Shown here one piece after another: positions 54,448 through 63,336 of a stretch of 64,000 nt of DNA (position 1 is its first letter; each line of letters begins with the position of its first letter). The notes under the pieces are model-generated. The model saw nothing but the letters and a program-made list of their open reading frames with translations, was not told the DNA's origin and ran no database searches. This DNA is from Microcella putealis (GTDB lineage Bacteria; Actinomycetota; Actinomycetes; Actinomycetales; Microbacteriaceae). The DNA lies in NCBI RefSeq assembly GCF_004216575.1, contig NZ_SGWW01000005.1, forward strand, positions 62,001-126,000. Reading direction: 5' to 3'. A program made the position numbers and the translations under genes.

Positions 54448-54825
54448 TTAGCTGTCGCCGTCTTGGCGGCGCTCCCACCGCTCGTTCAACTTGTCCATAA
54501 AGGAGGCCCGCGGCGCGCGCGCAGTGCGAGCGCTGGCGGCGGGTTCGTTCGGTGCCTGGACGGAACCCTTGCCGGGCGTGAGAGCCAGCAGCACTCCCCC
54601 AAACATCAGGGCGAAGCCGAGGACGCCGACGAGCGGGATCGAGATGATGACACCGGTGACGAGCACGCCAATGCCGAGGACCGCGAGCAGCGCGCCCACC
54701 GTGACGAGCGTGTAGTTCGGCTTTCCCCGGTTGCCCGAGACGGCGCTCACAAAATCGGCGTCGTTGCGGTAGAGGTTGCGCTCCATCTCTTCGAGAAGGC
54801 GCTGCTCCTGCTCTGACAGCGGCAT
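54448..54825 (-). CDS. DUF3040 membrane protein
   Basis: A 125-residue protein of the actinobacterial DUF3040 family, function unknown. It starts MPLSEQEQRLLEEMERNLY, the characteristic family opening. Two transmembrane helices follow (about residues 39-58 and 62-82), and then a charged tail with FMDKLNERWERRQDG. It is commonly found immediately upstream of mraZ, as here. It ends at the strong terminator and is divergent from the polyprenyl synthase gene, 86 bp away. Confidence 0.9.
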   Translation of the reverse strand: MPLSEQEQRLLEEMERNLYRNDADFVSAVSGNRGKPNYTLVTVGALLAVLGIGVLVTGVIISIPLVGVLGFALMFGGVLLALTPGKGSVQAPNEPAASARTARAPRASFMDKLNERWERRQDGDS

Positions 54826-54899
54826 GGTGACCCCTTGATTACGGCGTGCATGTCGCGAGGGCTCCCGCGACTCCGTCAGTCTACGACCGCCCTGCTGGA

Positions 54900-54905
54900 T
54901 AGGCT
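54900..54905 (+). promoter_or_regulatory. -10 of polyprenyl synthase gene
   Basis: TAGGCT, 6 nt before the GTG at 54912, with no Shine-Dalgarno sequence. It matches the leaderless pattern TANNNT-N6-RTG. Confidence 0.55.
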
Positions 54906-54911
54906 AGGTGA

Positions 54912-56033
54912 GTGGCTGAGAGATTGCGCCTAGTTGACCTGGTTCACGCCCGGATCACCGGCTTCCTGGACGACCGCGCGAGCCACCTCGATTCGGTCGC
55001 CGATGAGCTCGGCGTCTTCATCGACGCGTCGCGCGACTTGCTCGCGGGCGGCAAGCGGTTCCGCGCCCTGTTCGCCTACTGGGGGTGGCAGGCCGTTGCC
55101 GGGTCGGCGCGACCGGATGATCCTCTCGCGACGCTGGACGAGCATCCGGATATCGACGCCGTGATCGACGTCGCGGCAGCGCTCGAGCTGTTCCAGGGTG
55201 CCGCTCTCGTGCACGACGACATCATGGACAACTCCGACACCCGCCGGGGCAAGCCGGCTGCGCATCGGCGTTTCGAGGCAGAGCACCGCGCCCGCGAGTG
55301 GGCCGGCAGCGATCGCGTCTACGGCACCTCGACGGCGCTGCTCCTCGGCGACCTCCTGCTCGGCTGGAGCGACGAGCTGCTCGACGACGGCCTGGGGCGC
55401 GTCGCCGACCGCCGTGCGGCGCGGGCCGCCCGCGACGAGTTCCGCACCATGCGCACCGAGGTCATGCTCGGTCAATACCTCGACATCTACGAAGAGGTCG
55501 CGTGGCGCGACGCCGACGAACGCGATCAATTGCCGCGCGCCCACCGCGTCGTGACCTACAAGTCGGCGAAATACTCGATCGAAGCGCCGCTTGCGATCGG
55601 CGCGCTGATGGCCGGCGGCACCCCCGAGCAGGTGGAAGCCCTCCGCGCGTTTGGTCTGCCGCTCGGCGTCGCGTTCCAATTGCGCGACGACCTGCTCGGC
55701 GTCTTCGGTGACCCCGAGATCACCGGCAAGCCCGCCGGCGACGACCTCCGCGAAGGCAAGCGCACGGTCATCATCGCGCTCGCGCGCGCCGGCCTGCCCT
55801 CGGGCCCGCGCGCCCTGATCGACGAGCTACTCGGCGACCCCGAGCTCACGGCGCACCAGGTGGCCACCCTGCAGGCCACCATTCGCGACAGCGGCGCCGT
55901 CGAGACGGTCGAGTCGATCATCAGTCGCTCGGTCGCCGACGCTCTCGCGGCGCTGGAGGCGGCACCGATCAGCCGCGCTGCGCAACGAGAGCTTGAAGGG
56001 CTTGCCGACCTCGTCACGCGCCGCAGCAGCTGA
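54912..56033 (+). CDS. idsA: Polyprenyl (geranylgeranyl-type) diphosphate synthase
   Basis: A 373-residue trans-isoprenyl diphosphate synthase that condenses isopentenyl diphosphate with allylic substrates. The first Asp-rich motif is LVHDDIMDNSDTRRG (about residues 98-112), and the second is QLRDDLLGVFGD (about 256-267). GGKRFRALFAYW near 47 contacts diphosphate. Product length cannot be assigned; actinobacterial neighbours make GGPP or longer chains for menaquinone or carotenoids. Its position before the Rv2175c-like gene and pknL matches mycobacterial idsA2. The GTG 54912 start is supported by the -10 element. Confidence 0.9.
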   Translation: MAERLRLVDLVHARITGFLDDRASHLDSVADELGVFIDASRDLLAGGKRFRALFAYWGWQAVAGSARPDDPLATLDEHPDIDAVIDVAAALELFQGAALVHDDIMDNSDTRRGKPAAHRRFEAEHRAREWAGSDRVYGTSTALLLGDLLLGWSDELLDDGLGRVADRRAARAARDEFRTMRTEVMLGQYLDIYEEVAWRDADERDQLPRAHRVVTYKSAKYSIEAPLAIGALMAGGTPEQVEALRAFGLPLGVAFQLRDDLLGVFGDPEITGKPAGDDLREGKRTVIIALARAGLPSGPRALIDELLGDPELTAHQVATLQATIRDSGAVETVESIISRSVADALAALEAAPISRAAQRELEGLADLVTRRSS

Positions 56034-56071
56034 CGAGGTCGGCTGCGATGGCAGGCGATCGCGGGGACGGG

Positions 56072-56410
56072 TTAGAACGCGAGAACCTGCGCGATCCGGC
56101 GCACCTCGGCCTTACGCCCCGCCCGCAGTGACGCGATGGGGGCCGCATCGAGCTGGTCGTTCTCGGCGAGCATCCACTGCATCGCCTCATCATCGCTGAA
56201 CCCGGCATCGGCGAGCAGGGTCAGCGTGCCGGGCAGGCCGTGCACCGGCTCACCGTCGACGAGGAACTCCTCGGGCACCACCAGCACACCGTCGCGGCGC
56301 ACCGCGAGCAATTGACGCTCCTCAAAGAGGCGATGGATCTTGCCTGGGCCGAGCCCGAGAATCTCGACGAGGTCGGGCACGGTCAGCCAGCGGGACGATT
56401 CGACGTTCAC
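56072..56410 (-). CDS. Rv2175c-like DNA-binding protein
   Basis: A 112-residue winged-helix-like protein resembling mycobacterial Rv2175c, a substrate of the kinase PknL. The N-terminal HTH is RWLTVPDLVEILGLGPGKIHRLFEERQLLAVRRDG (read as RWLTVPDLVEILGLG then KIHRLFEERQLLAVRRDG). The C-terminal helical part carries FSDDEAMQWMLAENDQL near 74. GTG 56410 gives the expected MNVESSRWL start; the upstream TTG at 56455 is less likely. It faces the LysM and PASTA-kinase genes, so a kinase-regulator pair is plausible here too. Its DNA targets are unknown. Confidence 0.8.
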   Translation of the reverse strand: MNVESSRWLTVPDLVEILGLGPGKIHRLFEERQLLAVRRDGVLVVPEEFLVDGEPVHGLPGTLTLLADAGFSDDEAMQWMLAENDQLDAAPIASLRAGRKAEVRRIAQVLAF

Positions 56411-56592
56411 GTCTTTAGGGTGCCAGACCCCGGGCGCTGAGGGCAGCACGGTCAATTGTTTCGAGCGTGTTACCTCTCGTCACATCTTCCCCATCTGTTG
56501 ACACCAGTTGTACTGTGTAACAAGCGGAAGGGGGATTTCCGCCCGTTCTCGTTGTCTGAGGACGCCGACAGCGCCTGGGGGTACCCGACACG

Positions 56593-58017
56593 ATGTCCGT
56601 CAACACCGAATTCAGCGCGGCCGAGACGCAGCGTTTCGAGCACGAGCAGAAGGCCGCCGCTGACCGCGCCCGAGCCGTGTTCGCCGGTCTCGCCCCTCGC
56701 GCCACGGGCACGCCTGCCCCGTCAGCACCGGCGACGGGTGCCGCGTTCCGCCGGCCCGCCCGCCCCTCCATCGGGCGCACCGCGGCGCTCAGCACCATGC
56801 CGGTCGTGCTCACGGGCGCCATCGTGCTCGGCCTGGGGCTCACCGGGCCGGTTGACTCTGCTGCTGCCGCGCGCAAGCCTCTCGCTCCCAAGCCCCAGCT
56901 GAACCCCGGCGCCCCGAGTCTGCGGTCGGCGCTGACGCAGGTCGGGGCGGCTCTCACCCCCGGTGCGCTGGGCGCGCGTGCCGTCGCGGCGGCGGCAGCC
57001 CCCGCCTCGTACACCGTGCAGGCCGGCGACACGGTGAGCGACATCGCTCAGCGCTACGGCCTGTCCACTCCGAGCATTCTCGCGCTGAACGGGCTGAGCT
57101 GGAATTCACTGATCTTCCCCGGCCAGGTGCTGCAGCTGACCGATGCGCCGGCGAAAGCGCAGGCACCAGCACCCGCGCCCGTTCCCACCGTGACCGAGGG
57201 GCGCTACCAGGTCGTCGCCGGTGACACGGTGTCGGCCATCGCCGCGCGATTCGGCATCACTACGCAAGCCGTGCTCGACGCCAACGGCCTCGGCTGGCGC
57301 AGCATCATTTACCCCGGCCAGAGTCTGGTGATTCCCGGTCACACATCGAGCGCGGGCGCGGCAGCCACGGAGCCCGCAGCCCCTGTCGACGACGCGGTCA
57401 TGAGTATGCCTGTGAGCGAACGCCCCACCCTTCCCGGAGGGCCCGCCGAGGACGAGCGCGCCGCCGCACCCGCAGCGCCCGCCCCGGCTCCGGCTCCCGC
57501 GCCGGCCCCGGCTCCGCCCGCCGCGGCACCCGCACCCGCACCCGCGCCGGCCCCGGCACCCGCCCCGCCCGTTGCTCCGCCCACGACACCGCCGGCTGGC
57601 ACGATTACGGCGCTCAACGCCGACCAGCGCGCGCACGCGCAGACGATTATCTCGGTGGGGCGTCAACTGGGCGTGCCCGACTACGGCATCGTGATCGCGC
57701 TGGCGACGGCGATGCAAGAGTCATCGCTGCGCAACCTGTCGTGGGGTCACCTCGACTCGGTCGGCCTGTTCCAACAGCGCCCCTCGAGCGGCTGGGGAAC
57801 CCCCAGCCAACTGCAAGACACGGCCCATGCCTCGCGGCTGTTCTACGGGGGGCCGTCGAACCCCAACCGCGGCGTCACGCGCGGTCTACTGGACATTCGC
57901 GGATGGCAGTCGATGTCGCTCACCGTCGCCGCGCAAGCCGTGCAGATCTCGGCGTACCCCACGGCCTACGCGAAGTGGGAGACGAGCGCGCGCGCCTGGC
58001 TCGAGCAACTCGGCTGA
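56593..58017 (+). CDS. LysM wall protein with lytic-transglycosylase-like domain
   Basis: A 474-residue secreted or anchored peptidoglycan-binding protein. A hydrophobic segment (about residues 70-90) could be a signal anchor. Two LysM modules bind glycan: YTVQAGDTVSDIAQRYG near 137 and YQVVAGDTVSAIAARFG near 203. A long Ala/Pro linker lies near 297-335. The last ~125 residues have ATAMQESSLRNLSWG near 375 and SVGLFQQRPSSGWG near 392, resembling transglycosylase-like domains with a catalytic Glu. The 5' leader starts with TTGACA at 56498 and contains a GCGGAA/TTCCGC hairpin, but I can assign no riboswitch class. It is inserted before the PASTA kinase gene. Confidence 0.82.
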   Translation: MSVNTEFSAAETQRFEHEQKAAADRARAVFAGLAPRATGTPAPSAPATGAAFRRPARPSIGRTAALSTMPVVLTGAIVLGLGLTGPVDSAAAARKPLAPKPQLNPGAPSLRSALTQVGAALTPGALGARAVAAAAAPASYTVQAGDTVSDIAQRYGLSTPSILALNGLSWNSLIFPGQVLQLTDAPAKAQAPAPAPVPTVTEGRYQVVAGDTVSAIAARFGITTQAVLDANGLGWRSIIYPGQSLVIPGHTSSAGAAATEPAAPVDDAVMSMPVSERPTLPGGPAEDERAAAPAAPAPAPAPAPAPAPPAAAPAPAPAPAPAPAPPVAPPTTPPAGTITALNADQRAHAQTIISVGRQLGVPDYGIVIALATAMQESSLRNLSWGHLDSVGLFQQRPSSGWGTPSQLQDTAHASRLFYGGPSNPNRGVTRGLLDIRGWQSMSLTVAAQAVQISAYPTAYAKWETSARAWLEQLG

Positions 58018-58054
58018 CCCGTGTGGCGCACCCCGCCTGAGCGGGCCGCCGACC

Positions 58055-58060
58055 TAGACT
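58055..58060 (+). promoter_or_regulatory. -10 of PASTA kinase gene
   Basis: TAGACT, 7 nt before the GTG at 58068. It gives the kinase its own leaderless transcript separate from the LysM gene. Confidence 0.55.
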
Positions 58061-58067
58061 CGACAGG

Positions 58068-60017
58068 GTGAGCGCCGCGCCCGGAGACCCGTTGATCGGT
58101 CGCCTCATCGACGGCCGATATCAAGTGCGCTCACGCATCGCGCGCGGCGGCATGGCGACCGTGTATCTCGCCACCGACCAACGGCTTGACCGCCTCGTTG
58201 CGGTCAAGATCATGCACGGCCACCTCGCCGATGACAGCCAATTCAAAGAACGCTTCATCCAAGAGGCGCGGAGCGCCGCGCGATTGGCGCATCCGAACGT
58301 TGTCAATGTCTTCGACCAGGGCCAAGACGCCGAATCAGCCTACCTCGTTATGGAGTACCTGCCGGGCATCACCCTGCGTGAGCTGCTGCAGGACTACGGC
58401 GCCCTCACCCCCGAACAGACGCTGGATATCGGCGAGGCCGTGCTGGCCGGGCTCTCGGCCGCACACAAAGCCGGCATCGTGCACCGCGACCTGAAGCCCG
58501 AAAACGTGCTGCTCGCCGACGACGGACGCATCAAGATCGGTGACTTCGGTCTCGCCCGCGCCGCGAGCGCGAACACGGCCACCGGTGCCGCGCTGCTCGG
58601 CACGATCGCCTACCTCTCCCCCGAGCTGATCACTCGAGGCATCGCCGACACCCGCAGTGACATCTACGCGCTCGGCATCATGATGTTCGAGATGCTCACC
58701 GGCGAGCAGCCATTCAAGGGCGAACAGCCCATGCAGATCGCATACCAGCACGCGAACGACTCGGTGCCGGCTCCCAGCAGCGTGAACCCCGACGTACCCG
58801 CCGAGCTCGATGAGCTCGTGCTGTGGGCGACCTCGCGGGAGCCCGCCGACCGGCCAGCGGACGCCCGTGCGCTGCTCGAGCAGCTGCGCGAGACGGCACG
58901 CTCACTGGCGACATCGATCGTCGCGACCGGCCCCCAGCAGACCATGGTGCTGCCGCCGCTGTCGACCTACCAGCCGTCGACCGCTGAAACGACCGTCATC
59001 GCACCGCTGACGACAGCGGGGGCTCGCGCAGCGGCACCGCCCGCAGACCCGGGCACGCCCGCCCAGCAGCTGATGCTCGCGGCCCCGTCACGACGTCGCC
59101 GCGGCATCGCGCTCATGCTCATCGTGCTCCTCGTGGCGGGTCTCGCCGCGCTCGGAGGATGGTGGTTCTCGGCGGGCCCCGGCGGCACGGTGACGGTGCC
59201 CGAGGTGACGGGCGCCAGCGAGGCGGAGGCCCGGGCGACGCTGACGGACAGCGGTCTGATCGTGCTCGAGCCGTCGACGCTCGAATACTCGCTCGACATC
59301 GAAGCCGGACGCGTCATTCGCACCGACCCCGCAGCCGGGACCGCCCTGCCGCGCGACGCGGAGATCACCCTCATCGTGTCCCAGGGAGCCGAGCCAACGA
59401 CGCTGCCCGACGTCCGGGGAGTACCCGAAGCGGATGCGCGCGCGGCGCTGGAGGACGCCGGTTTCGTTGTCGCGGAGGAACGCTCCGAACAGTTCAACGG
59501 CGAGATCGCCGACGGTTCCGTGCTCGCCGTGCGCGACGCCGGTGGGCAGGGGCTCGAGCCGGGGGCGTCGTCGTTCCGCGGCACACCGGTGTCACTGTTG
59601 GTGTCGGTCGGCGCGATCCCCGAGGTGCGGGGGCTCACGGTCGAGGCCGCGCAAGCCGAACTCGCCCGTCGAGGACTGACCGGTGTCGTCGAGTCGAACG
59701 TGTTCGACAACGACATCGCCAACGGCTCCGTGATCGGGTACAGCGCGGTGCCCGAGATCGTGGCACCGGGAGACACACTCGGTCTCGTCGCATCGCGCGG
59801 CCCCGACCTCGTCGAGATCCCAGACGTCACCGGCGAGACGATCAGCGACGCCATCGAAATTCTCGAGGGCGCGGGATTCCGGACTCCCGAAACTCTCGAC
59901 ACCAACGTGCCGCGGCTCGGATGGGGACTCGGCGTGTTCGGCGTGCAGCGAACGGAGCCGGCCGGCGGGGAAAGCGCGGTCAGAGGCTCGACCGTGCAAA
60001 TCGTCGCACGGTACTAG
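58068..60017 (+). CDS. Ser/Thr protein kinase with PASTA domains (PknL/PknB type)
   Basis: A 649-residue membrane receptor kinase. The kinase domain (about 8-275) is complete: VAVKIM (Lys), HRDLKPENVLL near 141, DFGLA near 162, and GTIAYLSPE. A juxtamembrane stretch leads to a transmembrane helix (about 345-367). Outside are four PASTA repeats beginning VPEVTGASEAEARATL, LPDVRGVPEADARAAL, IPEVRGLTVEAAQAEL and IPDVTGETISDAIEIL, which bind peptidoglycan fragments. The position between a Rv2175c-like gene and aroG matches mycobacterial pknL, although four PASTA units resemble PknB more. The likely substrate is the neighbouring regulator; cell-wall sensing is inferred. Confidence 0.92.
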   Translation: MSAAPGDPLIGRLIDGRYQVRSRIARGGMATVYLATDQRLDRLVAVKIMHGHLADDSQFKERFIQEARSAARLAHPNVVNVFDQGQDAESAYLVMEYLPGITLRELLQDYGALTPEQTLDIGEAVLAGLSAAHKAGIVHRDLKPENVLLADDGRIKIGDFGLARAASANTATGAALLGTIAYLSPELITRGIADTRSDIYALGIMMFEMLTGEQPFKGEQPMQIAYQHANDSVPAPSSVNPDVPAELDELVLWATSREPADRPADARALLEQLRETARSLATSIVATGPQQTMVLPPLSTYQPSTAETTVIAPLTTAGARAAAPPADPGTPAQQLMLAAPSRRRRGIALMLIVLLVAGLAALGGWWFSAGPGGTVTVPEVTGASEAEARATLTDSGLIVLEPSTLEYSLDIEAGRVIRTDPAAGTALPRDAEITLIVSQGAEPTTLPDVRGVPEADARAALEDAGFVVAEERSEQFNGEIADGSVLAVRDAGGQGLEPGASSFRGTPVSLLVSVGAIPEVRGLTVEAAQAELARRGLTGVVESNVFDNDIANGSVIGYSAVPEIVAPGDTLGLVASRGPDLVEIPDVTGETISDAIEILEGAGFRTPETLDTNVPRLGWGLGVFGVQRTEPAGGESAVRGSTVQIVARY

Positions 60018-60047
60018 GGCTAGGCGCCTGCCGCGCGACGAGTTCGG

Positions 60048-61415
60048 CTAGCGGGACAGCTCTTCGGCGACGAGGAACGCGAGCTCGAGCGACTGCATGT
60101 GGTTCAGTCGCGGGTCGCACAGCGACTCGTACCGCGTGGCAAGGGTCTGCTCGTCGATCATCTCGCTGCCGCCGAGGCACTCGGTGACGTCGTCACCCGT
60201 CAGTTCCACGTGGATGCCGCCGGGGTGCGTGCCCGCAGCGCGGTGCGATTCGAAGAAGCCCTTGACCTCGTCGACGACGTCGTCGAAACGACGCGTCTTG
60301 TAGCCGGTGGGCGTTGTCAGGCCGTTGCCGTGCATGGGGTCGGTCACCCACAGGGGGTTCGCGTCCATGCCCTTGATGGCCTCGAGCAGCGGCGGAAGCG
60401 CGTCGCGGATCGTGCCGGCGCCCATCCGCGTGATGAAGGTCAGGCGACCAGGCTCGCGGTCGGGGTCGAGCACATCGATGAGCCGCTCCATCGTCTCGGG
60501 CGTCGTCGACGGGCCGAGCTTCACGCCGATGGGATTGCGGATGCGTCGGAAGAAGTCGACGTGAGCTCCGTCGAGTTCGCGCGTGCGCTCGCCGATCCAG
60601 AGGAAGTGGGCGCTCGTGTTGTACGGCAGCCCCGTGCGCGAGTCGATGCGGGTCATCGGCCGCTCGTAGTCCATCAGGAGGCCCTCGTGGCTCGAGTAGA
60701 ACTCGACGCGCTTCAGCTCGTCGAAGTCGGCGCCCGCCGCCTCCATGAACTTGATGGCGCGATCGATCTCTTTCGCGAGCCCCTCGTAGCGCTGGTTCGC
60801 GGGGTTCGCCGCGAAGCCCTTGTTCCACGAGTGCACCATGCGCAGATCGGCGAAGCCACCCTGCGTGAACGCACGGATGAGGTTCAGCGTCGAGGCGCTC
60901 GTGTGGTAGCCCTGCAGCAGACGACGCGGGTCAGCCTCGCGCGACTCGGGGGTGAAGTCGTAGCCGTTGACGATGTCGCCGCGGTACGCGGGCAGGGTGA
61001 CGTCGCCGCGCGTCTCGGTGTCGCTCGAGCGGGGCTTCGCGAACTGACCGGCCATGCGGCCCATCTTGATGACGGGCATCGATGCGCCGTAGGTGAGCAC
61101 GACAGCCATCTGCAGGATGGTCTTCACCCGGTTGCGAATCTGATCAGCGGTGGCGCCCGCGAAGGTCTCGGCGCAGTCGCCGCCCTGCAGGAGAAAAGCG
61201 TCGCCGCGGGCCGCACGGGCCAGGCGGTCGCGCAGGTTGTCGACCTCACCGGCGAAGACCAGGGGCGGCATCGTCGCGAGCTCGGCCGAGGCAGCCTGCG
61301 CCGCGGCGGCGTTCGGCCACGCGGGCTGCTGCTTGATCGGCAGGGTGCGCCAGTGGTCGAGACCGGTAACGATGTCGGGGTCAGCAGCGATCACAGTTTC
61401 GGTCGGGTCGACCAC
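60048..61415 (-). CDS. aroG: Class II DAHP synthase
   Basis: A 455-residue class II 3-deoxy-D-arabino-heptulosonate-7-phosphate synthase, the first step of the shikimate pathway. LLQGGDCAETFAG near 75 carries the metal-binding Cys; KMGRMAGQFAKPRS near 118, then FEAAG-type KFMEAAGADF, SSHEGLLMDYE, GERTRELDGAHVDF, and DPMHGNGL follow in the family order. The length matches AroG of mycobacteria. GTG 61415 was chosen because GGAG lies 8 nt upstream; longer frames to 61490 would add an Ala/Arg tail. It lies convergently next to the kinase, as in mycobacterial pknL-aroG. The 133-bp upstream stretch holds its promoter, with no clear -10. Confidence 0.95.
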   Translation of the reverse strand: MVDPTETVIAADPDIVTGLDHWRTLPIKQQPAWPNAAAAQAASAELATMPPLVFAGEVDNLRDRLARAARGDAFLLQGGDCAETFAGATADQIRNRVKTILQMAVVLTYGASMPVIKMGRMAGQFAKPRSSDTETRGDVTLPAYRGDIVNGYDFTPESREADPRRLLQGYHTSASTLNLIRAFTQGGFADLRMVHSWNKGFAANPANQRYEGLAKEIDRAIKFMEAAGADFDELKRVEFYSSHEGLLMDYERPMTRIDSRTGLPYNTSAHFLWIGERTRELDGAHVDFFRRIRNPIGVKLGPSTTPETMERLIDVLDPDREPGRLTFITRMGAGTIRDALPPLLEAIKGMDANPLWVTDPMHGNGLTTPTGYKTRRFDDVVDEVKGFFESHRAAGTHPGGIHVELTGDDVTECLGGSEMIDEQTLATRYESLCDPRLNHMQSLELAFLVAEELSR

Positions 61416-61548
61416 GGGCGGCACTCCAGTTGACGAGAGGGGGTGGATCCGCGACGAGCGCGGCGACGCGGCGGCGTGAGCCCCGCGCATTCGAGCCTAG
61501 CCCAGCGCGCCGGGCGCTTCTGTCGTCGCGGCGGCGGCCGCTCAGGGC

Positions 61549-62238
61549 TCAGCGAACGTGGGCGGGGCGCTTGTCACGCACGGTCGTGGCGTACACGTCG
61601 CGGTACTCCTGGCCGCTCAACCGCCCGAGTTCGTACATGATCTCGTCGGTGATCGACCGCAGCACAAAGCGGTCGCCCTCCATTCCGGCGAAGCGACTGA
61701 AGTCGAGGGGTTCGCCGAAGACAATGCCGGGGCGGAGCACCTTCGGCACGCGGGTGCCGATCGGCATGACCTTTTCGGTGTCGATCATCGCGACGGGGAT
61801 GACAGGGGCGCCCGACTCAAGGATCATGCGGGCAACGCCGGTGCGACCCCGATACAGGATGCCGTCGGGGCTGCGCGTTCCTTCGGGATAGATGCCGAGA
61901 GCGCGCCCCTCGGCGAGCACCCGAAGCCCCGTGTTCAGCGAGGCTTCCGACGCCTTGCCGCCCGAGCGGTCGATCGGCAGCTGACCCGAGGCTTCGAAGA
62001 ACATCTTCGTCAGCCAGCCTTTGAGGCCGCGGCCGGTGAAGTAGTCGCTCTTGGCGAGAAACACCACGCGGCGATCGAGCACGAGCGGCAGAAAGATCGA
62101 GTCGACGAACGACAGATGGTTGCTCGCGAGAATGACGGGGCCCGAGCGCGGAACGTTCTCGATACCGCGCACCCAGGGGCGGAAGACCGTCAGCAGGATG
62201 GGACCGATGACCAGGTTCTTCATCAACCAGTAGAACAT
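61549..62238 (-). CDS. plsC: 1-acyl-glycerol-3-phosphate acyltransferase (PlsC family)
   Basis: A 229-residue membrane-associated acyltransferase making phosphatidic acid, or a related acyl ester. The catalytic HX4D motif is in ASNHLSFVDSIFLP (about residues 39-52). The glycerol-phosphate-binding YPEGTRSPDG near 114 and VIPVAMIDTE near 142 are in place. An N-terminal hydrophobic helix (about 9-22) anchors it. ATG 62238 has AGGGGAG 6 nt upstream; the longer frame is antisense to the ROK gene. It sits between aroG and the glucokinase, as in many Microbacteriaceae. Confidence 0.93.
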   Translation of the reverse strand: MFYWLMKNLVIGPILLTVFRPWVRGIENVPRSGPVILASNHLSFVDSIFLPLVLDRRVVFLAKSDYFTGRGLKGWLTKMFFEASGQLPIDRSGGKASEASLNTGLRVLAEGRALGIYPEGTRSPDGILYRGRTGVARMILESGAPVIPVAMIDTEKVMPIGTRVPKVLRPGIVFGEPLDFSRFAGMEGDRFVLRSITDEIMYELGRLSGQEYRDVYATTVRDKRPAHVR

Positions 62239-62269
62239 CGTCGCTCCCCTCGCAGTGGCCTCGCCAAGA

Positions 62270-63235
62270 CTAACCCCGCGGGGCCGCGCCGATGGCCGCG
62301 GCGTGGATGCGCGCGAGGTCGGCAGCGCCGACGACGCCCGCGTCGTTGACGAGCTCGGCGACCACGAAGCGCGGCTCGGGGTGGTAGCCGCGCGCCGGCA
62401 GGTGCGCGAGGTACGACTCACGAACGGGCTCGAGCAGCAGCTCGCCCGCCACCGACACTCCCCCACCGAAGACGAACAGCTCGGGGTCGAGCACGGCTCC
62501 GAGGCTGGCGCACGCCTGACCCAGCCAGTGCCCCAACTGACGCAGCGCGTGGAGCGCGCCCGGATCACCGTCCGCGAGAAATTGCGCGAGCATCCCGCCG
62601 GTCAGTTCGCCGGCGTCGCGACGCGCCGTCGCCAGCGTGGTGCCGATGCCGCCCGCGTCGGCGATCTCGTTCGCCATGCGCAGCAGTGCACGGCCCGAGC
62701 CGTACTGCTCGATGCAGCCACGGGCTCCGCACCCGCAGGGCAGCCCGTCGGGCACGACGCGCAGGTGGCCGAGCTCGCCGGCCGCGCCGAAGCCGCCGCG
62801 CACCAGCTGGTCGCCGATCACGATCGCCCCGCCCACGCCGGTACCGATGGTGAGCATCGTCATGTGGTGCGCGTCGCGGGCGACGCCGTAGCGAAATTCG
62901 GCCCAGCCCGCGGCGTTCGCGTCGTTGTCAATCGTGACGTCCATGCCTAGCCGGGCCCGCAGGCGGTCACGGAACGGCTCGTTGCGCCACGAGATATTCG
63001 GGGCGTAGTAGACGGTCGACTGCTCGGCGTCGATGAACCCGGCGGCGGCGACACCGGTCGCGATCACCGTGTGGCCGGCGCTCAGGCGCTCAACCATCCC
63101 GGCGACGATCTCGACGATCTCTGCCGGGTCGGATGCGGGGGTCGGCTGACGCTCTTCCGCCACGATGGCGCCGTCATCCGTAACGAGCGCTCCCGCGATC
63201 TTCGTTCCGCCAATGTCGATCCCAATTGCATGCAC
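62270..63235 (-). CDS. glk: ROK family glucokinase
   Basis: A 321-residue ROK sugar kinase, probably glucokinase (glucose plus ATP or polyphosphate). ATP-binding GIDIGGTKIAGAL is at residues 5-17. The catalytic Asp is in VTIDNDANAAGWAE near 99. The zinc-binding ROK motif is CGCGARGCIEQYGSG near 167. The sugar-binding ELGHLRV His lies near 154. GTG 63235 begins MHAIGIDIGG; TAGCAT lies 8 nt upstream. A ROK repressor is excluded because no helix-turn-helix precedes the kinase fold. It may supply glucose 6-phosphate; the substrate is inferred from family similarity. Confidence 0.9.
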   Translation of the reverse strand: MHAIGIDIGGTKIAGALVTDDGAIVAEERQPTPASDPAEIVEIVAGMVERLSAGHTVIATGVAAAGFIDAEQSTVYYAPNISWRNEPFRDRLRARLGMDVTIDNDANAAGWAEFRYGVARDAHHMTMLTIGTGVGGAIVIGDQLVRGGFGAAGELGHLRVVPDGLPCGCGARGCIEQYGSGRALLRMANEIADAGGIGTTLATARRDAGELTGGMLAQFLADGDPGALHALRQLGHWLGQACASLGAVLDPELFVFGGGVSVAGELLLEPVRESYLAHLPARGYHPEPRFVVAELVNDAGVVGAADLARIHAAAIGAAPRG

Positions 63236-63243
63236 GGGTCGCC

Positions 63244-63249
63244 ATGCTA
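63244..63249 (-). promoter_or_regulatory. -10 of glk
   Basis: TAGCAT on the minus strand, 8 nt before the GTG at 63235, fits a leaderless transcript. It lies in the 101-bp region shared with the divergent acyl-CoA synthetase gene. Confidence 0.5.
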
Positions 63250-63336
63250 GCGCCCACAGGCCCTGCACAGCTCATGGCGGCGCGGGTAAGGTTGTCGCAT
63301 CGTCACCAACCACCGACCGGTGCCAAAGGAGCTACC

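Noticed and set aside
56498-56592. c-di-AMP (ydaO) riboswitch before the LysM gene
   Set aside because: Such riboswitches occur before wall hydrolases in actinobacteria, but the leader is only about 70-90 nt, and I cannot find the conserved core. Only a short hairpin is visible.
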